Source: Microvirga antarctica
GTDB taxonomy: Bacteria; Pseudomonadota; Alphaproteobacteria; Rhizobiales; Beijerinckiaceae
Assembly (NCBI RefSeq): GCF_017921815.1
Contig: NZ_JAGEMM010000001.1
Location: 1,451,740-1,515,739, forward strand
Length of the DNA stretch: 64,000 nucleotides
Reading direction: 5' to 3'
The position numbers and the translations under genes are program-made. Within the stretch, counting starts at the first letter, position 1, and each line of letters opens with the position of its first letter. The notes beneath the pieces are model-generated. The model made no database searches. It was not told where the DNA came from and worked only from the letters and a program-made list of their open reading frames with translations. Shown here in pieces: positions 34,966 to 44,112 of this stretch.

Positions 34966-36444
34966 CTAACGTTTGTCGGCCGAACCCTTGAGACTTTGGT
35001 CAATGGCTGCGTCGATCCGCGTGATGAGAAAGGCGAAAAAGGGATTGGACGACAAGCGCAGGAGCGTGTCCATGTCCACGATCAGCGCCCCGCGCTCCCC
35101 ACGGGGCGCGATGGAGCCCAGCGAAACACCGAAGGTCTCGGTGCCCTCTGGGTCAAGCCCATAGAGCGGATCGCTGACCGGAAACGGAAGCGCCACGTGG
35201 GAGAGTGAAAAGACATCCCGCGGGTAGGCAAGACGCAGGTCCTCAATGTTTTCGGCCGTTGTGCCGGCGTCCACGATCCGTGCCACGACCTCGCCGGTGT
35301 CAGGGGCTGCATTGGTCACGACGGAGGTTCTGAACCGGCGTGGTGCCTCCGGTAACAGGCGCGACAGAAAGGTGTCGCTGGTGGCACGAAACAGCGGGCC
35401 GAACTTTGCGGAGCGATTGAGGTCGAAAAGCACGATCTCGCTGTCATTGGCCGGAAGCTGAAGATACAGCGCGGAAATCACCGCGCGTGTGCTGACGGTA
35501 AAGTCCATGGTTGACTGGAATGTCAGCACGGGTGGAAGCCGTTCAAGCTGTCCATCGCGGGCGGCCCGGAGGATGCTGTCCTGCAGCGCCGCTGTCAGAC
35601 GATGGGACTGGCGCGCGCCGTTGACGGGAAAGGAATTGTATTTGAAGGGGTTGAACTCGGGCAAAATGCTGAGCCAGGCCGCCTTGGCAAAGGCCGGCAG
35701 GATCGCCGGCAAGGCTGCGAGCCCCGCAAACCGCGCAAAGCTCGTGACGCCGATCATGGGAGAAATCAGGACGATGCGGTCGGGCTTGGCCAATGTCCCG
35801 TCGCTCAGTGCATCCAGCGCATATTTCATCGCCAACGCTCCCCCGTTTGAGAAGCCGACGATATGAAGCGGAACGGAGTTGCCGACGCGAGCGCGCGCCT
35901 CGCGAACAGCGAGGCGGGTTGCAGCCACCCAATCCTCCCATTCGACGTCGGTCAGCGCACCAGGCACGGTGCCGTGTGCCGGCAACCGAATGCCGACGGC
36001 CAGAAATCCCCGTTCTCGATAATGGTTGGCAATATGGCGAAGGCTATAAGGAGAGTCAGTGAGGCCGTGCAGGAGAACAACCGCACCCTGGGACGGACCA
36101 ACGGGCTCGAGTTCGTACGATCGATTCCAGTCCTGCGCGAAATGTCCGGGATAGACAGGACTTCCCTCGAAGTAGCGGTTGAACGAAACCCGTTCCTCGA
36201 CGTCGAGTTTTTGAGTGACCTTTGCCCGTATGTCGGCGAAGATCTTCGCCTCGGCCTCTCGGTACCCCGTCCAGTCAGACCGATCGAGTTCCGCGACGCT
36301 CAGCTCGTGGGGGACGTATGTATGCCACGGCTCGAGCGCGGCTCCCCTCTGTGAATCATATGCCCGCACCGCAAGGAGCGTCAGACAGATGACAATCAAT
36401 ATCACGGAAAGACGCGTCGCAAACCTGATGATCCTCGCGGGCAT
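34966..36444 (-). CDS. Membrane-anchored alpha/beta hydrolase
   Basis: This 492-residue protein has one N-terminal membrane anchor (LSVILIVICLTLLAV). The hydrolase core follows: VVLLHGLTDSPYSLRH (oxyanion loop), RLPAHGTVPG, and the elbow IVGFSNGGALA with Ser as nucleophile. An LTFQSTMDFTVS segment supplies the acidic residue, and VFSLSHVALPFPV near residue 425 supplies the His. It resembles serine aminopeptidase/monoacylglycerol-lipase-type hydrolases facing the periplasm. ATG 36444 was chosen for the signal anchor and the GGTGGA before it; the open frame continues 84 codons upstream without homology. Confidence 0.85.
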   Translation of the reverse strand: MPARIIRFATRLSVILIVICLTLLAVRAYDSQRGAALEPWHTYVPHELSVAELDRSDWTGYREAEAKIFADIRAKVTQKLDVEERVSFNRYFEGSPVYPGHFAQDWNRSYELEPVGPSQGAVVLLHGLTDSPYSLRHIANHYRERGFLAVGIRLPAHGTVPGALTDVEWEDWVAATRLAVREARARVGNSVPLHIVGFSNGGALAMKYALDALSDGTLAKPDRIVLISPMIGVTSFARFAGLAALPAILPAFAKAAWLSILPEFNPFKYNSFPVNGARQSHRLTAALQDSILRAARDGQLERLPPVLTFQSTMDFTVSTRAVISALYLQLPANDSEIVLFDLNRSAKFGPLFRATSDTFLSRLLPEAPRRFRTSVVTNAAPDTGEVVARIVDAGTTAENIEDLRLAYPRDVFSLSHVALPFPVSDPLYGLDPEGTETFGVSLGSIAPRGERGALIVDMDTLLRLSSNPFFAFLITRIDAAIDQSLKGSADKR

Positions 36445-36602
36445 GTTCCACCGTCCCCTCGCCCCCTGCCGGTCATTACCAGCAGTTTTCTCTCGCTCGA
36501 AGGCACGACGCCCGGCAAGATACCGATAGGAAGACGAGTGGCTGACGACACCCGTCTGGTCAAGTCGGATCCCTCTCGAGCGTTGGCACTGAGCGGCGGC
36601 GC

Positions 36603-38405
36603 GTGTTAGCCAGTGCTGACGCAGGGATGATTCCGGTGCTTGATCCACGACTCGGCGATATCGAAGACGATGCTCTGAGCACAAAACGCCGCTCATTGTT
36701 TTCGCTCGCGGGGAGCCTGCTCGCCGAGGTCAGCTTGCCCAAGTTGGTGCTCGCATGGATCCTGCTGGTCGGGCTCCCTTGCCTCACGCTCGGAATAGCG
36801 CCGCTTCTCATCTCGGCGTGGTTGTCAGCCATTTCGTCGAAGGCTTCGGCTGTGCTGACCGGAATTCTTCCGGTTTTCTTCGTGGCGGCTTTGGCCGGTG
36901 TGGGGTGGTTTGGCGGACGCAAGCTCTTTCGAATGGCGGAGAGCAGCTTCTGGACCCTGAATGCTCTGGCCGTTCAGCCGGGATATGTGCTGTTCCGTGA
37001 AGGCCTGCGCCACCTGGTCGGGCGCGTGCGGCCATTTTCCGCCAACACTGCGCATGGCCCCAAGATCTATGCCGCCACGGCCGCGGGCGCCGGCCTGGCG
37101 ATCGGCGTCGCCGCCCTGTTTGTCATTGGCCTGGCATGGCCGTCCTCTCGCTGGGTCGGCAGTCTGATGGACTTCGCGTCTCCGTACGAGGTCATGCGCA
37201 TCGCCTTGGCGAACAGCGCCATCCTCATCTCGGCCTATCTTGCAGGCGCGTCGCTGCTCTGGGGCGTGGCCGATGCGTCCATGGCCCAGCCACGTGACCT
37301 CACCGTCTTCGCCGAGGATACGCGGGGCGGACGCCATTTTCGCATCGCACATCTCTCCGACATCCATATGGTGGGCGAACGATATGGATTCCGGATCGAA
37401 AGCGGGCGTTCCGGTCCACGCGGCAACGACCGGTTTCGGCAGACGCTTGCCGAGCTGAGGCGGCTCCACAACGAGGATCCGCTCGACGTCATTCTCATCA
37501 CGGGAGACCTGACGGATGCAGGCCGCTCCGCCGAATGGGCAGAGTTCTTTGACGCCCTGGCGCCGTATCCGGAACTGGCCGAGCGAATGATCGCCCTGCC
37601 TGGGAACCATGACGTCAACGTCGTCGACAGAGCAAACCCCGCCCGCCTCGATCTCCCATTGAGCCCGAAGAAAAGACTTCGCCAGATCCGAAACGTTGCG
37701 GCGCTCGCTCGCCTCCAGGGCTCGCGGGTCCGGATTGTGAACCGAAATGGGATGACGCTCGGAACGACCCTGAACGAAGCGCTCGAACCTCGGCTCGCCG
37801 ACATAGCGGCATTTGCCGATCTGGGATCGATCCGGCTCTCACAGAAATTGGGAGACCTGTGGGACGGCATTTTTCCGATGGTGATGACGCCGGCGACCGA
37901 CAATGGCATGGGCGTCGTCATTCTGAATTCCAACGCCGAAGCGCACTTCTCCTTTACAAACGCGCTCGGCCTTGTCTCCGTGGAGCAGACGCACGCAATG
38001 GAAGCGGCGATTGCGGCCTATCCCAACGCTGGGTGGCTTGTCGCCCTTCACCACCATGTCGTGGAGTATCCGCAGCCCGCGAAAGCCCTCTCCGAGCGAA
38101 TTGGGACGGCTCTTGTCAACGGCAGTTGGTTCGTCCGTCGCCTTCAGCGGTTCGCCAAGCGCGTGGTCGTCATGCACGGCCACAGGCATGTGGACTGGAT
38201 CGGGGAATGCGGCGGCCTGCACATCCTCTCCGCGCCTTCACCTGTCATGGAGGCGACCAACGACATGGGGACATACTTTTACATCCATACGATGAGAGTT
38301 AGTCAGGCAGGCGTAGGTTTGTTGAAGCCACATCGTGTCACCATGGCGGGAACGCCTGTCACCTCGCCAACAGACGGCATCGACCCCGGCCTGGAGAGCC
38401 TTTGA
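36603..38405 (+). CDS. Membrane-bound metallophosphoesterase
   Basis: This 600-residue protein has about five hydrophobic helices in its first 220 residues, then a cytoplasm- or periplasm-facing calcineurin-like phosphoesterase. Metal motifs: AHLSDIHMVG (about 254-263), LITGDLTDAG (about 299-308), ALPGNHDVN (about 334-342), LVALHHHVVEYP (about 480) and VVMHGHRHVDW (about 524). The complete set predicts an active di-metal enzyme; the substrate is not known. The frame begins at a GTG (36603); the ATG at 36627 is an alternative, neither with a good ribosome site. It is divergent from the hydrolase gene (158 bases between). Confidence 0.85.
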   Translation: MLASADAGMIPVLDPRLGDIEDDALSTKRRSLFSLAGSLLAEVSLPKLVLAWILLVGLPCLTLGIAPLLISAWLSAISSKASAVLTGILPVFFVAALAGVGWFGGRKLFRMAESSFWTLNALAVQPGYVLFREGLRHLVGRVRPFSANTAHGPKIYAATAAGAGLAIGVAALFVIGLAWPSSRWVGSLMDFASPYEVMRIALANSAILISAYLAGASLLWGVADASMAQPRDLTVFAEDTRGGRHFRIAHLSDIHMVGERYGFRIESGRSGPRGNDRFRQTLAELRRLHNEDPLDVILITGDLTDAGRSAEWAEFFDALAPYPELAERMIALPGNHDVNVVDRANPARLDLPLSPKKRLRQIRNVAALARLQGSRVRIVNRNGMTLGTTLNEALEPRLADIAAFADLGSIRLSQKLGDLWDGIFPMVMTPATDNGMGVVILNSNAEAHFSFTNALGLVSVEQTHAMEAAIAAYPNAGWLVALHHHVVEYPQPAKALSERIGTALVNGSWFVRRLQRFAKRVVVMHGHRHVDWIGECGGLHILSAPSPVMEATNDMGTYFYIHTMRVSQAGVGLLKPHRVTMAGTPVTSPTDGIDPGLESL

Positions 38406-38487
38406 CAAATCTGGCTGTTGGCTCGCGTTGTGACAGCGGGAACGAACAAAAGGACTGAGAGCCAGTCGTCTTGCCGTCGGGCAGCAA

Positions 38488-39537
38488 TCAGGCCTTGGCC
38501 GGCTCAGGGCCACCCAGGAGATCCGCGGCCCAGCGACTGGACGGATGCTGGTGGCAGATGGTCAGAATTGCGATGACAATAGGCACGCCGATAAAGGCGC
38601 CGGCGATCCCCCAGAGGAATGTCCAGAAAAAGACCGCAAGCAAGACGATGAAGGGCGATATGGCCAACGCCCCGCCGGCGATCCGGGGCTCCAGGTAACT
38701 GCCGACGAGAAACTGGATGAGGTTCAGGCAAGCAAAGACGATGACGGCCGTCTGCCACGATTCGAATTGCGCAATGGCAAACAGGGTCGGGAACACCGTT
38801 GCGACCAATGGGCCGATGAAGGGAATGTAGTTCAGCGCAAAGGCAATCACGCCCCACTCCGCAGCGAGCTGCAAATCAGCCAGATACGCAAAGCCCCAGA
38901 CCAACCCACCCGTCATGATGCTCATGAGAGTCCGAACGATCATATAGCGCCGAAATTTTACCGCGGTTTCGTACCCGCCGGTCAACAGGACCTTCCCGAT
39001 CTCCCTGTTTTTCAGGCGCCGCAACTTGTCGGCAATCGTATCCACTTCGAGAAGCCCGAGGATCACATAGATCAGGACGACCAGAGAAAAGCTGAGGGTT
39101 GCCCTGATCCGTGTCGTCAATTCCTGGAACAGGCGGATCAGCCATCCAACGTTGAAGTGGTCTGCCCACATCCCTGCCACAGCAACACCGTGTCCATCGA
39201 GCCAGTCCGCCACCTGCCCGTAAAGCATCTGGAATCGCGCGGCATCATTGACAAGGTGCCGTCCCACCCTCCCGAAGCCCCAGACGATGATCGAGGCGAA
39301 GATCATCACGATGACGACGGTGGCCAGAATGCTGATCGCCAAAGCAATCAGCTTTGGAAACCTGGCTTGCAAGGCTCGCTGAACGGGCCACACGAGCGCA
39401 ATGATAAACAGTGCGAAGGCGAGTGGCGCGAAGACGGTTCGCGCGAAATAGAGCGCCACGATAATCAGGATCGCAGTACACACCCCTATCATGGTGATGA
39501 GCCCCCGCGTGCTCGTCAGAGGCATGGAGTCGCGCAT
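38488..39537 (-). CDS. AI-2E family transporter (TqsA/PerM-like)
   Basis: This 349-residue membrane protein has seven to eight hydrophobic helices. Family features are the N-terminal helix pair (TAILIIVALYFARTVFAPLAFA), a soluble middle region (about 110-170) and the C-terminal ALNYIPFIGPLVATVFPTLFA, GSYLEPRIAGGALAISPFIV and WGIAGAFIGVPIVIAI. AI-2E family members export autoinducer-2 or act as sodium/proton exchangers, so the substrate is open. ATG 39537 has AGGAAG about ten bases upstream; the frame extends further upstream without a family match. It converges with the phosphoesterase gene. Confidence 0.9.
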   Translation of the reverse strand: MRDSMPLTSTRGLITMIGVCTAILIIVALYFARTVFAPLAFALFIIALVWPVQRALQARFPKLIALAISILATVVIVMIFASIIVWGFGRVGRHLVNDAARFQMLYGQVADWLDGHGVAVAGMWADHFNVGWLIRLFQELTTRIRATLSFSLVVLIYVILGLLEVDTIADKLRRLKNREIGKVLLTGGYETAVKFRRYMIVRTLMSIMTGGLVWGFAYLADLQLAAEWGVIAFALNYIPFIGPLVATVFPTLFAIAQFESWQTAVIVFACLNLIQFLVGSYLEPRIAGGALAISPFIVLLAVFFWTFLWGIAGAFIGVPIVIAILTICHQHPSSRWAADLLGGPEPAKA

Positions 39538-39819
39538 ATCGGGACACTTCCTGGTGAAGAACGATCTGATTGATCGATATGGTAATTCCCGGAGGAGCCA
39601 GGAGGCAAGGCAAAACAGGTTGTCGTTTGTCTGAACACTGCCAGTCCCAACAATACCCATCACAGCCGGTACGGTGCCATTTGGTCGACGTTGACTGGAA
39701 ATCTGCGCTCCGACCTGCCGATCTGTCTCAGGTGCGCAACTGCAGATGCGCATGGCAGCGTGCGGCTTTCAGGGAACAGCCCCGGCGGAGCACCCGCTCC
39801 GTTCGAGCGACGCCGACCG

Positions 39820-40905
39820 CTAGTTCAGACGTGCGCCGTCTTGATTGTCGAAGACGTGCAGAAAACGGGGATCTCCCTTCACCGAAATCACATCGCCCGG
39901 CTGGATCTCGCTTGTTCGGGTGAATTCGACGGTCATGGCGCGCTCGTTGCCGATGTCGAGATAGCCGTAGGTTTGACCCCCCAGCCGCTCGACCATGGAA
40001 ATCTCTCCGGTAAACCACGCCTCGGCGGGATCGCAAGCCACCAGATCCTCAGCGCGCAGACCAATCGCCACCTCGTCTCCGGGTTTGATCGTCATGTCGC
40101 TCGTCACATCGACACTGAGGGCCGTCTTGCCGACGTCGATTGAGACGTTGCGGGTCGAGCGGTCGGTGATCCGTCCGGACATCATGTTCATCGTCGGACT
40201 TCCAATGAACCGCGCGACGAAAAGGCTGGCGGGACGCCGGTAGAGGTCGAGCGGACGTCCGACCTGTTCCATATGCCCGGCATTCATGACGACAATCCTG
40301 TCCGCAAGCGTCATCGCCTCCACTTGGTCGTGGGTGACATAGACGGTCGTTGCCCGCATCCGCCGATGAAGTTTCGCGATCTCGAGACGCATCTCCACGC
40401 GCAACGCAGCATCAAGATTCGAAAGCGGTTCATCGAACAGAAATGCATCCGGATGGCGAACGATTGCACGCCCCATCGCCACGCGTTGGCGTTGCCCGCC
40501 CGAGAGCTGCGCCGGGCGCCGGTCGAGAAAGGGTCCAATCTTCAACACGTCCGCTGCTTCATCGACTCGTCGCTTGATTTCAGCAGCTGGCTCGTTTCGC
40601 ATGCGCAATCCAAACGCCATGTTGTCTTCGACCGTCATATGCGGATAGAGCGCGTAGTCCTGGAACACCATGGCGATGTTGCGCTCTGAAGGCGTCAGCG
40701 CATTGACAACCTTTTGGCCGATCCGCATCTCGCCTGACGTGATTTCTTCGAGTCCTGCGATCATCCTCAGAAGAGTGGACTTCCCGCACCCGGAAGGGCC
40801 GACCAAGACTACAAACTCGCCGCTGGCAATGTCCAGATTCACGCCATGGATGACCTCAAGATCCCCATACGACTTTCTCACGTCCCGCAATGCGATGACC
40901 GACAT
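39820..40905 (-). CDS. Carbohydrate ABC transporter ATPase (MalK/UgpC family)
   Basis: This 361-residue ATPase of CUT1 sugar importers has Walker A GPSGCGKST (about 38-46), Q-loop FQDYALYPHM, signature LSGGQRQRVAMGRA, Walker B AFLFDEPLSNLDA and switch His in VTHDQ. The C-terminal MalK-type OB-fold domain (about 240-361) carries the regulatory TOBE region (IGLRAEDL). It energises the two permeases encoded at 44113-45866. It is divergent from the GntR gene, sharing the regulatory region at 40906-41082, so both units are likely co-regulated. Confidence 0.94.
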   Translation of the reverse strand: MSVIALRDVRKSYGDLEVIHGVNLDIASGEFVVLVGPSGCGKSTLLRMIAGLEEITSGEMRIGQKVVNALTPSERNIAMVFQDYALYPHMTVEDNMAFGLRMRNEPAAEIKRRVDEAADVLKIGPFLDRRPAQLSGGQRQRVAMGRAIVRHPDAFLFDEPLSNLDAALRVEMRLEIAKLHRRMRATTVYVTHDQVEAMTLADRIVVMNAGHMEQVGRPLDLYRRPASLFVARFIGSPTMNMMSGRITDRSTRNVSIDVGKTALSVDVTSDMTIKPGDEVAIGLRAEDLVACDPAEAWFTGEISMVERLGGQTYGYLDIGNERAMTVEFTRTSEIQPGDVISVKGDPRFLHVFDNQDGARLN

Positions 40906-41082
40906 CTTCCAGCCTCCCTATAGACGTCGACGCCTGGCGGGCGTGCGTGTCATTCTTGGCGTTCTGCGGCTCTGGTCGTGATGGGGTACCGGCAGCACCC
41001 GACGATCAGGACGGTTCTTGACATTAATATCGATATCAATATTGATAATCAGAGAATTTGGCAACAGGCGAAAGTCGGACTG
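40906..41082. promoter_or_regulatory. Divergent control region with operator palindromes for the sugar locus
   Basis: A consensus TTGACA lies at 41018-41023, followed by an AT-rich block. In that block are two palindromes: ATATCGATAT (41027-41036) and the perfect 14-mer TATCAATATTGATA (41034-41047), which overlap by three bases. They lie where a promoter reading into the GntR gene would be, so GntR autoregulation and control of the divergent ATPase gene are plausible. Confidence 0.55.
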
Positions 41083-41772
41083 ATGCAAGAGGCCAACCCG
41101 CGCCGCTCTCTGCGTGGATTTCATCACCGGCCCATGAAATCCGCCGCGGCATTTCACGCCCTGAAACACGATATCATGCTCGGCGATCTCGCGCCTGGAG
41201 CCTCCCTGGTTGAGCTTGAGCTGGCGGCTCGGTTTTCCTGTAGCCAGGGCACTGTCCGCGAGGCGCTCCTGCAGCTGCAGGAGGAGGGCCTCGTTCTTCG
41301 GCAGGGGCATCGTGGCACGCAAGTCTCCGATTGCACGACTGACGAAGCCATTGAAATGTTTCGCGTGCGACAGCAGATCGAATGCAACGGAATCGCCAGG
41401 GCAATTGCGCGAAAAGGCCGAAACCTCGTCGGTGATCTTCGCGCGCTCATTGACGAGATGACCTCAGCGGCGAAAGCCGACGACGAATTGCAACTGGCAT
41501 CGCTCGATCGTGATTTCCACCGCAGATTGTTCCAGGAGGCCAACCTACCCGCCCTGGACCCAATTCTGCACAGATGCCTGGTGCACAACCACCGCTTCAA
41601 GATTTCGAAGACCGGAACGCTGCGCGACCTGACCGCGACAGCCGAGCGCCACTGGCCCATTCTGGACGCCATCGACAAGGGCGACATCCCGTCGGCCTCG
41701 GCCTGTCTTCAGCACCATATTGCGACCATCGTCGATTTTGGCCCGATCGTTTTTCCGGACGCCAACCAGTGA
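41083..41772 (+). CDS. GntR family regulator (FCD/FadR subgroup)
   Basis: This 229-residue regulator has an N-terminal winged helix (about 20-85; SLVELELAARFSCSQGTVREALLQLQEEGLV) with the conserved GTVREAL recognition helix. The C-terminal helical FCD effector domain (about 95-220) shows the metal/ligand residues typical of FadR-C: D in LDRDFHRRLF and His in AERHWPILDAI and LQHHI. ATG 41083 is preferred; the frame extends upstream through the operator region. It is the first gene of the sugar operon and shares four bases (GTGA) with the esterase gene. It probably represses the locus until a sugar or sugar acid binds. Confidence 0.88.
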   Translation: MQEANPRRSLRGFHHRPMKSAAAFHALKHDIMLGDLAPGASLVELELAARFSCSQGTVREALLQLQEEGLVLRQGHRGTQVSDCTTDEAIEMFRVRQQIECNGIARAIARKGRNLVGDLRALIDEMTSAAKADDELQLASLDRDFHRRLFQEANLPALDPILHRCLVHNHRFKISKTGTLRDLTATAERHWPILDAIDKGDIPSASACLQHHIATIVDFGPIVFPDANQ

Positions 41773-42761
41773 CCGCCGCTCCGAAGCCGTTTTCATCTCG
41801 CCTCGCGCCGGAGATGCAACGGCTGTTGCAGGTGGTTGCTGATGACAGCGGACCGCCGGTGGATCCGACGACGCTTCCGGCCAGCGAAGGGCGCTCTCTC
41901 TCCGAGCAGGCCAATCTTCGCTGGAACCGCGACCTGCCTGACATGGCGAGCGTCACCGATATCGTCGTACCGGCCGATCGCACCCTCGGTTCGGCCGATT
42001 GCCGCGTGCGGATCATGTCGCCTCATCGCGCGTCGGATGGAGCAATTCTGTTTGTTCACGGCGGGGGATTTGCCTTTTGCAGCCCGCAGACCCACGAGCG
42101 ATGCGCGCGCCTCCTTGCCATTGAGAGTGGACTTTCGGTCGTCGTGCCGGACTATCGGCTGGCGCCAGAGCATCCCTATCCGGCCGGACTCATGGACGTC
42201 ATTGCGACGCTTCGCGCCTGCCTGTGGGCGCCTCAATCAACAGGCGCGCTCAAGGGCGACATTCTCGTCGCAGGCGATTCCGCCGGCGCGAATCTTGCTC
42301 TCGCTGCCCTGATCCACGAACACCGCGAGGGCCGCCAGACGGCAGCAGGCGCATTGCTCTTCTACGGTGTCTACGCGGCGGATTTCGAGACCCCGTCCTA
42401 TCGCCAGTTCGTCGATGGGCCTGGGCTGACGACCGGCAAGATGCAGCGATACTGGGACTGGTATGTTCAGGACAGCAATCGCCGCCTGGATCCTCTGGTT
42501 TCGCCTGTTCGCGCAAGTGATGACGCATTGCTCGCACTGCCGCCCCTGTACCTCATGGCCGCAGGGATCGATCCCTTACTGTCGGACAGCCTTCACCTCG
42601 CCGCGCGGCTCCAGTCACTCGGTCGTTCGGAGCGTGTGGATGTCGTCCCCGGCGTGGTGCACGGATTTCTTCAGATGAGCAGCGAACTCATCGCAGCACG
42701 CCAAGCACTTGCGGATGCGGGGTCGGCCGCACGGAGGATGACAACCAACCGACAGCCTTGA
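41769..42761 (+). CDS. Alpha/beta hydrolase (hormone-sensitive-lipase-like esterase)
   Basis: This 330-residue cytoplasmic esterase has the family's oxyanion motif ILFVHGGGFAF (HGGG, about residues 89-95), the DYRLAPEHPYPAG stretch, the nucleophile in VAGDSAGANLAL, Asp in MAAGIDPLLSD and His in VVHGFLQM. The start GTG at 41769 overlaps the GntR stop (GTGA), showing translational coupling; the open frame continues inside the GntR gene only by chance. In a sugar operon it may remove acyl or acetyl groups from imported carbohydrate, or open a lactone. That is inference. Confidence 0.88.
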   Translation: MTAAPKPFSSRLAPEMQRLLQVVADDSGPPVDPTTLPASEGRSLSEQANLRWNRDLPDMASVTDIVVPADRTLGSADCRVRIMSPHRASDGAILFVHGGGFAFCSPQTHERCARLLAIESGLSVVVPDYRLAPEHPYPAGLMDVIATLRACLWAPQSTGALKGDILVAGDSAGANLALAALIHEHREGRQTAAGALLFYGVYAADFETPSYRQFVDGPGLTTGKMQRYWDWYVQDSNRRLDPLVSPVRASDDALLALPPLYLMAAGIDPLLSDSLHLAARLQSLGRSERVDVVPGVVHGFLQMSSELIAARQALADAGSAARRMTTNRQP

Positions 42762-42791
42762 GTTTCAAAAACAAGATCAGGAGGAAACACA

Positions 42792-43994
42792 ATGAAACGA
42801 CTCATGAAGACGATCGGTGCCACCTGTGCGCTTCTCGCAGGACTAGCCATCGGAACCGCAAGCGCCGAAACGGTTCGGTTCTGGTACCACTTCGACAATC
42901 CCGAGAACCCCATGTCGGACCTCGTCAAGAAGTTCGAAGCCGCAAATCCGGGCATCACCATCAAGGCCGAGAACGTTCCCTGGAACAGCTACTACGACAA
43001 TCTCTACACATCGATTGTCGGCGGGGACGCGCCCGATGCGGCGATGGTGAAACTGTTTGCGCAGCCGCGCCTCATCGAGATGGGGGCTCTTGAACCGATC
43101 GGGCAGCGCATTGACGCCTGGGCCGGAAAGGCGGACCTCCTGGATCATCTGATCGATCTCAACAAGGGATCGGATGGGAAGCAGTATTATCTGCCGATCC
43201 AGTATGTGGTTTTGTATCTCTATTATCGCGACGACCTGCTCAAGACCGCGGGCCTCACACCACCCAAGACGTGCGAAGATTTCCGAACTGTCGCGAAAGC
43301 GCTGACAAAGGCCCCTGAGACTTACGGTTTTGGCCTGCGCGGTGGCAAGGGCGGCTGGGATCAGTGGGGCGCCTTCGTGTTGTCTCAGGGTGCCAAGCTC
43401 GAAACCGGCGGATTGACCACGCCGCAGGCTGTGGCAGCCAACCAGTGGGTCATCGATCTCTTCCAGAAAGATAAGGTGATTCCTCCCTCGGCACCCAATG
43501 ACGGGTTCCAGGAAATCATCGCCGCTTTCAAAGCCGGCAAGACGGCCATGACAATCCATCACATCGGGTCGTCGAATGACCTGGTGAAAGCCCTGGGCGA
43601 CAAGGTCTCGGCCGTGCCAGTCCCCGCCTGCAATGGAAAGTCGTGGACTTCCTATGGCGATGAGTCACTGGCCGTCTTCTCCTCGTCAAAGGCCAAGGAT
43701 GCCGCGTGGAAGTGGATCGCGTTCCTCGCAGAGGGCGAGAACAACGTCGCGTTCAACAAGGCCACAGGGCAGATGACCGTGACGAAGAGCGGCTCGAAGG
43801 ATTGGAAACTGCACGAGCGCCGGTTTGTCGACGCCACGGTCAACTCCCTGCCCTTCGCGGCTGTTCTGCCGCAGAGCACGGCAACCGCGGAGTTCGTCAA
43901 CACGGCGTGGCAGACTGCCATGCAGCAGGCGCTAACCGGGCAGATCACATCCGAGCAGATGATGAAGCAGCTCGAGGCATTGTTCAAACAGTAG
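42792..43994 (+). CDS. Sugar ABC transporter substrate-binding protein
   Basis: This 400-residue periplasmic binding protein of the CUT1 (MalE-like) class has signal peptide TIGATCALLAGLAIGTASA, cleaved near residue 26. The mature protein opens with ETVRFWYHFDNPENP, a form seen in sugar-alcohol and oligosaccharide binding proteins, and has the family PIQYVVLYLYYRDDLLKTAGL segment (about 135-155). An excellent ribosome site (AGGAGG, seven bases before ATG) predicts strong translation. A stable hairpin follows the gene. The ligand is not identifiable. Confidence 0.93.
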   Translation: MKRLMKTIGATCALLAGLAIGTASAETVRFWYHFDNPENPMSDLVKKFEAANPGITIKAENVPWNSYYDNLYTSIVGGDAPDAAMVKLFAQPRLIEMGALEPIGQRIDAWAGKADLLDHLIDLNKGSDGKQYYLPIQYVVLYLYYRDDLLKTAGLTPPKTCEDFRTVAKALTKAPETYGFGLRGGKGGWDQWGAFVLSQGAKLETGGLTTPQAVAANQWVIDLFQKDKVIPPSAPNDGFQEIIAAFKAGKTAMTIHHIGSSNDLVKALGDKVSAVPVPACNGKSWTSYGDESLAVFSSSKAKDAAWKWIAFLAEGENNVAFNKATGQMTVTKSGSKDWKLHERRFVDATVNSLPFAAVLPQSTATAEFVNTAWQTAMQQALTGQITSEQMMKQLEALFKQ

Positions 43995-44005
43995 ACGCCA
44001 TCGCA

Positions 44006-44040
44006 GATCTCCGTCGCCGAAAGACGCGGCGGCGGAGATC
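44006..44040 (+). ncRNA. Intercistronic mRNA stem-loop after the binding-protein gene
   Basis: GATCTCCGTCGCCG pairs with CGGCGGCGGAGATC over 14 positions (one G-U pair) around a 7-base loop. It starts 11 bases after the binding-protein stop codon and lies before the permease gene. Such structures commonly protect the upstream message or reduce read-through, giving more binding protein than permease. It is a structural element, not an independent RNA gene. Confidence 0.6.
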
Positions 44041-44112
44041 GGAAAATCTGTCTCTGTTTCAATTATCATAGCCTCCCATCGTTCGATCCCGCGGACAGCA
44101 CGAGAGCCCCCG

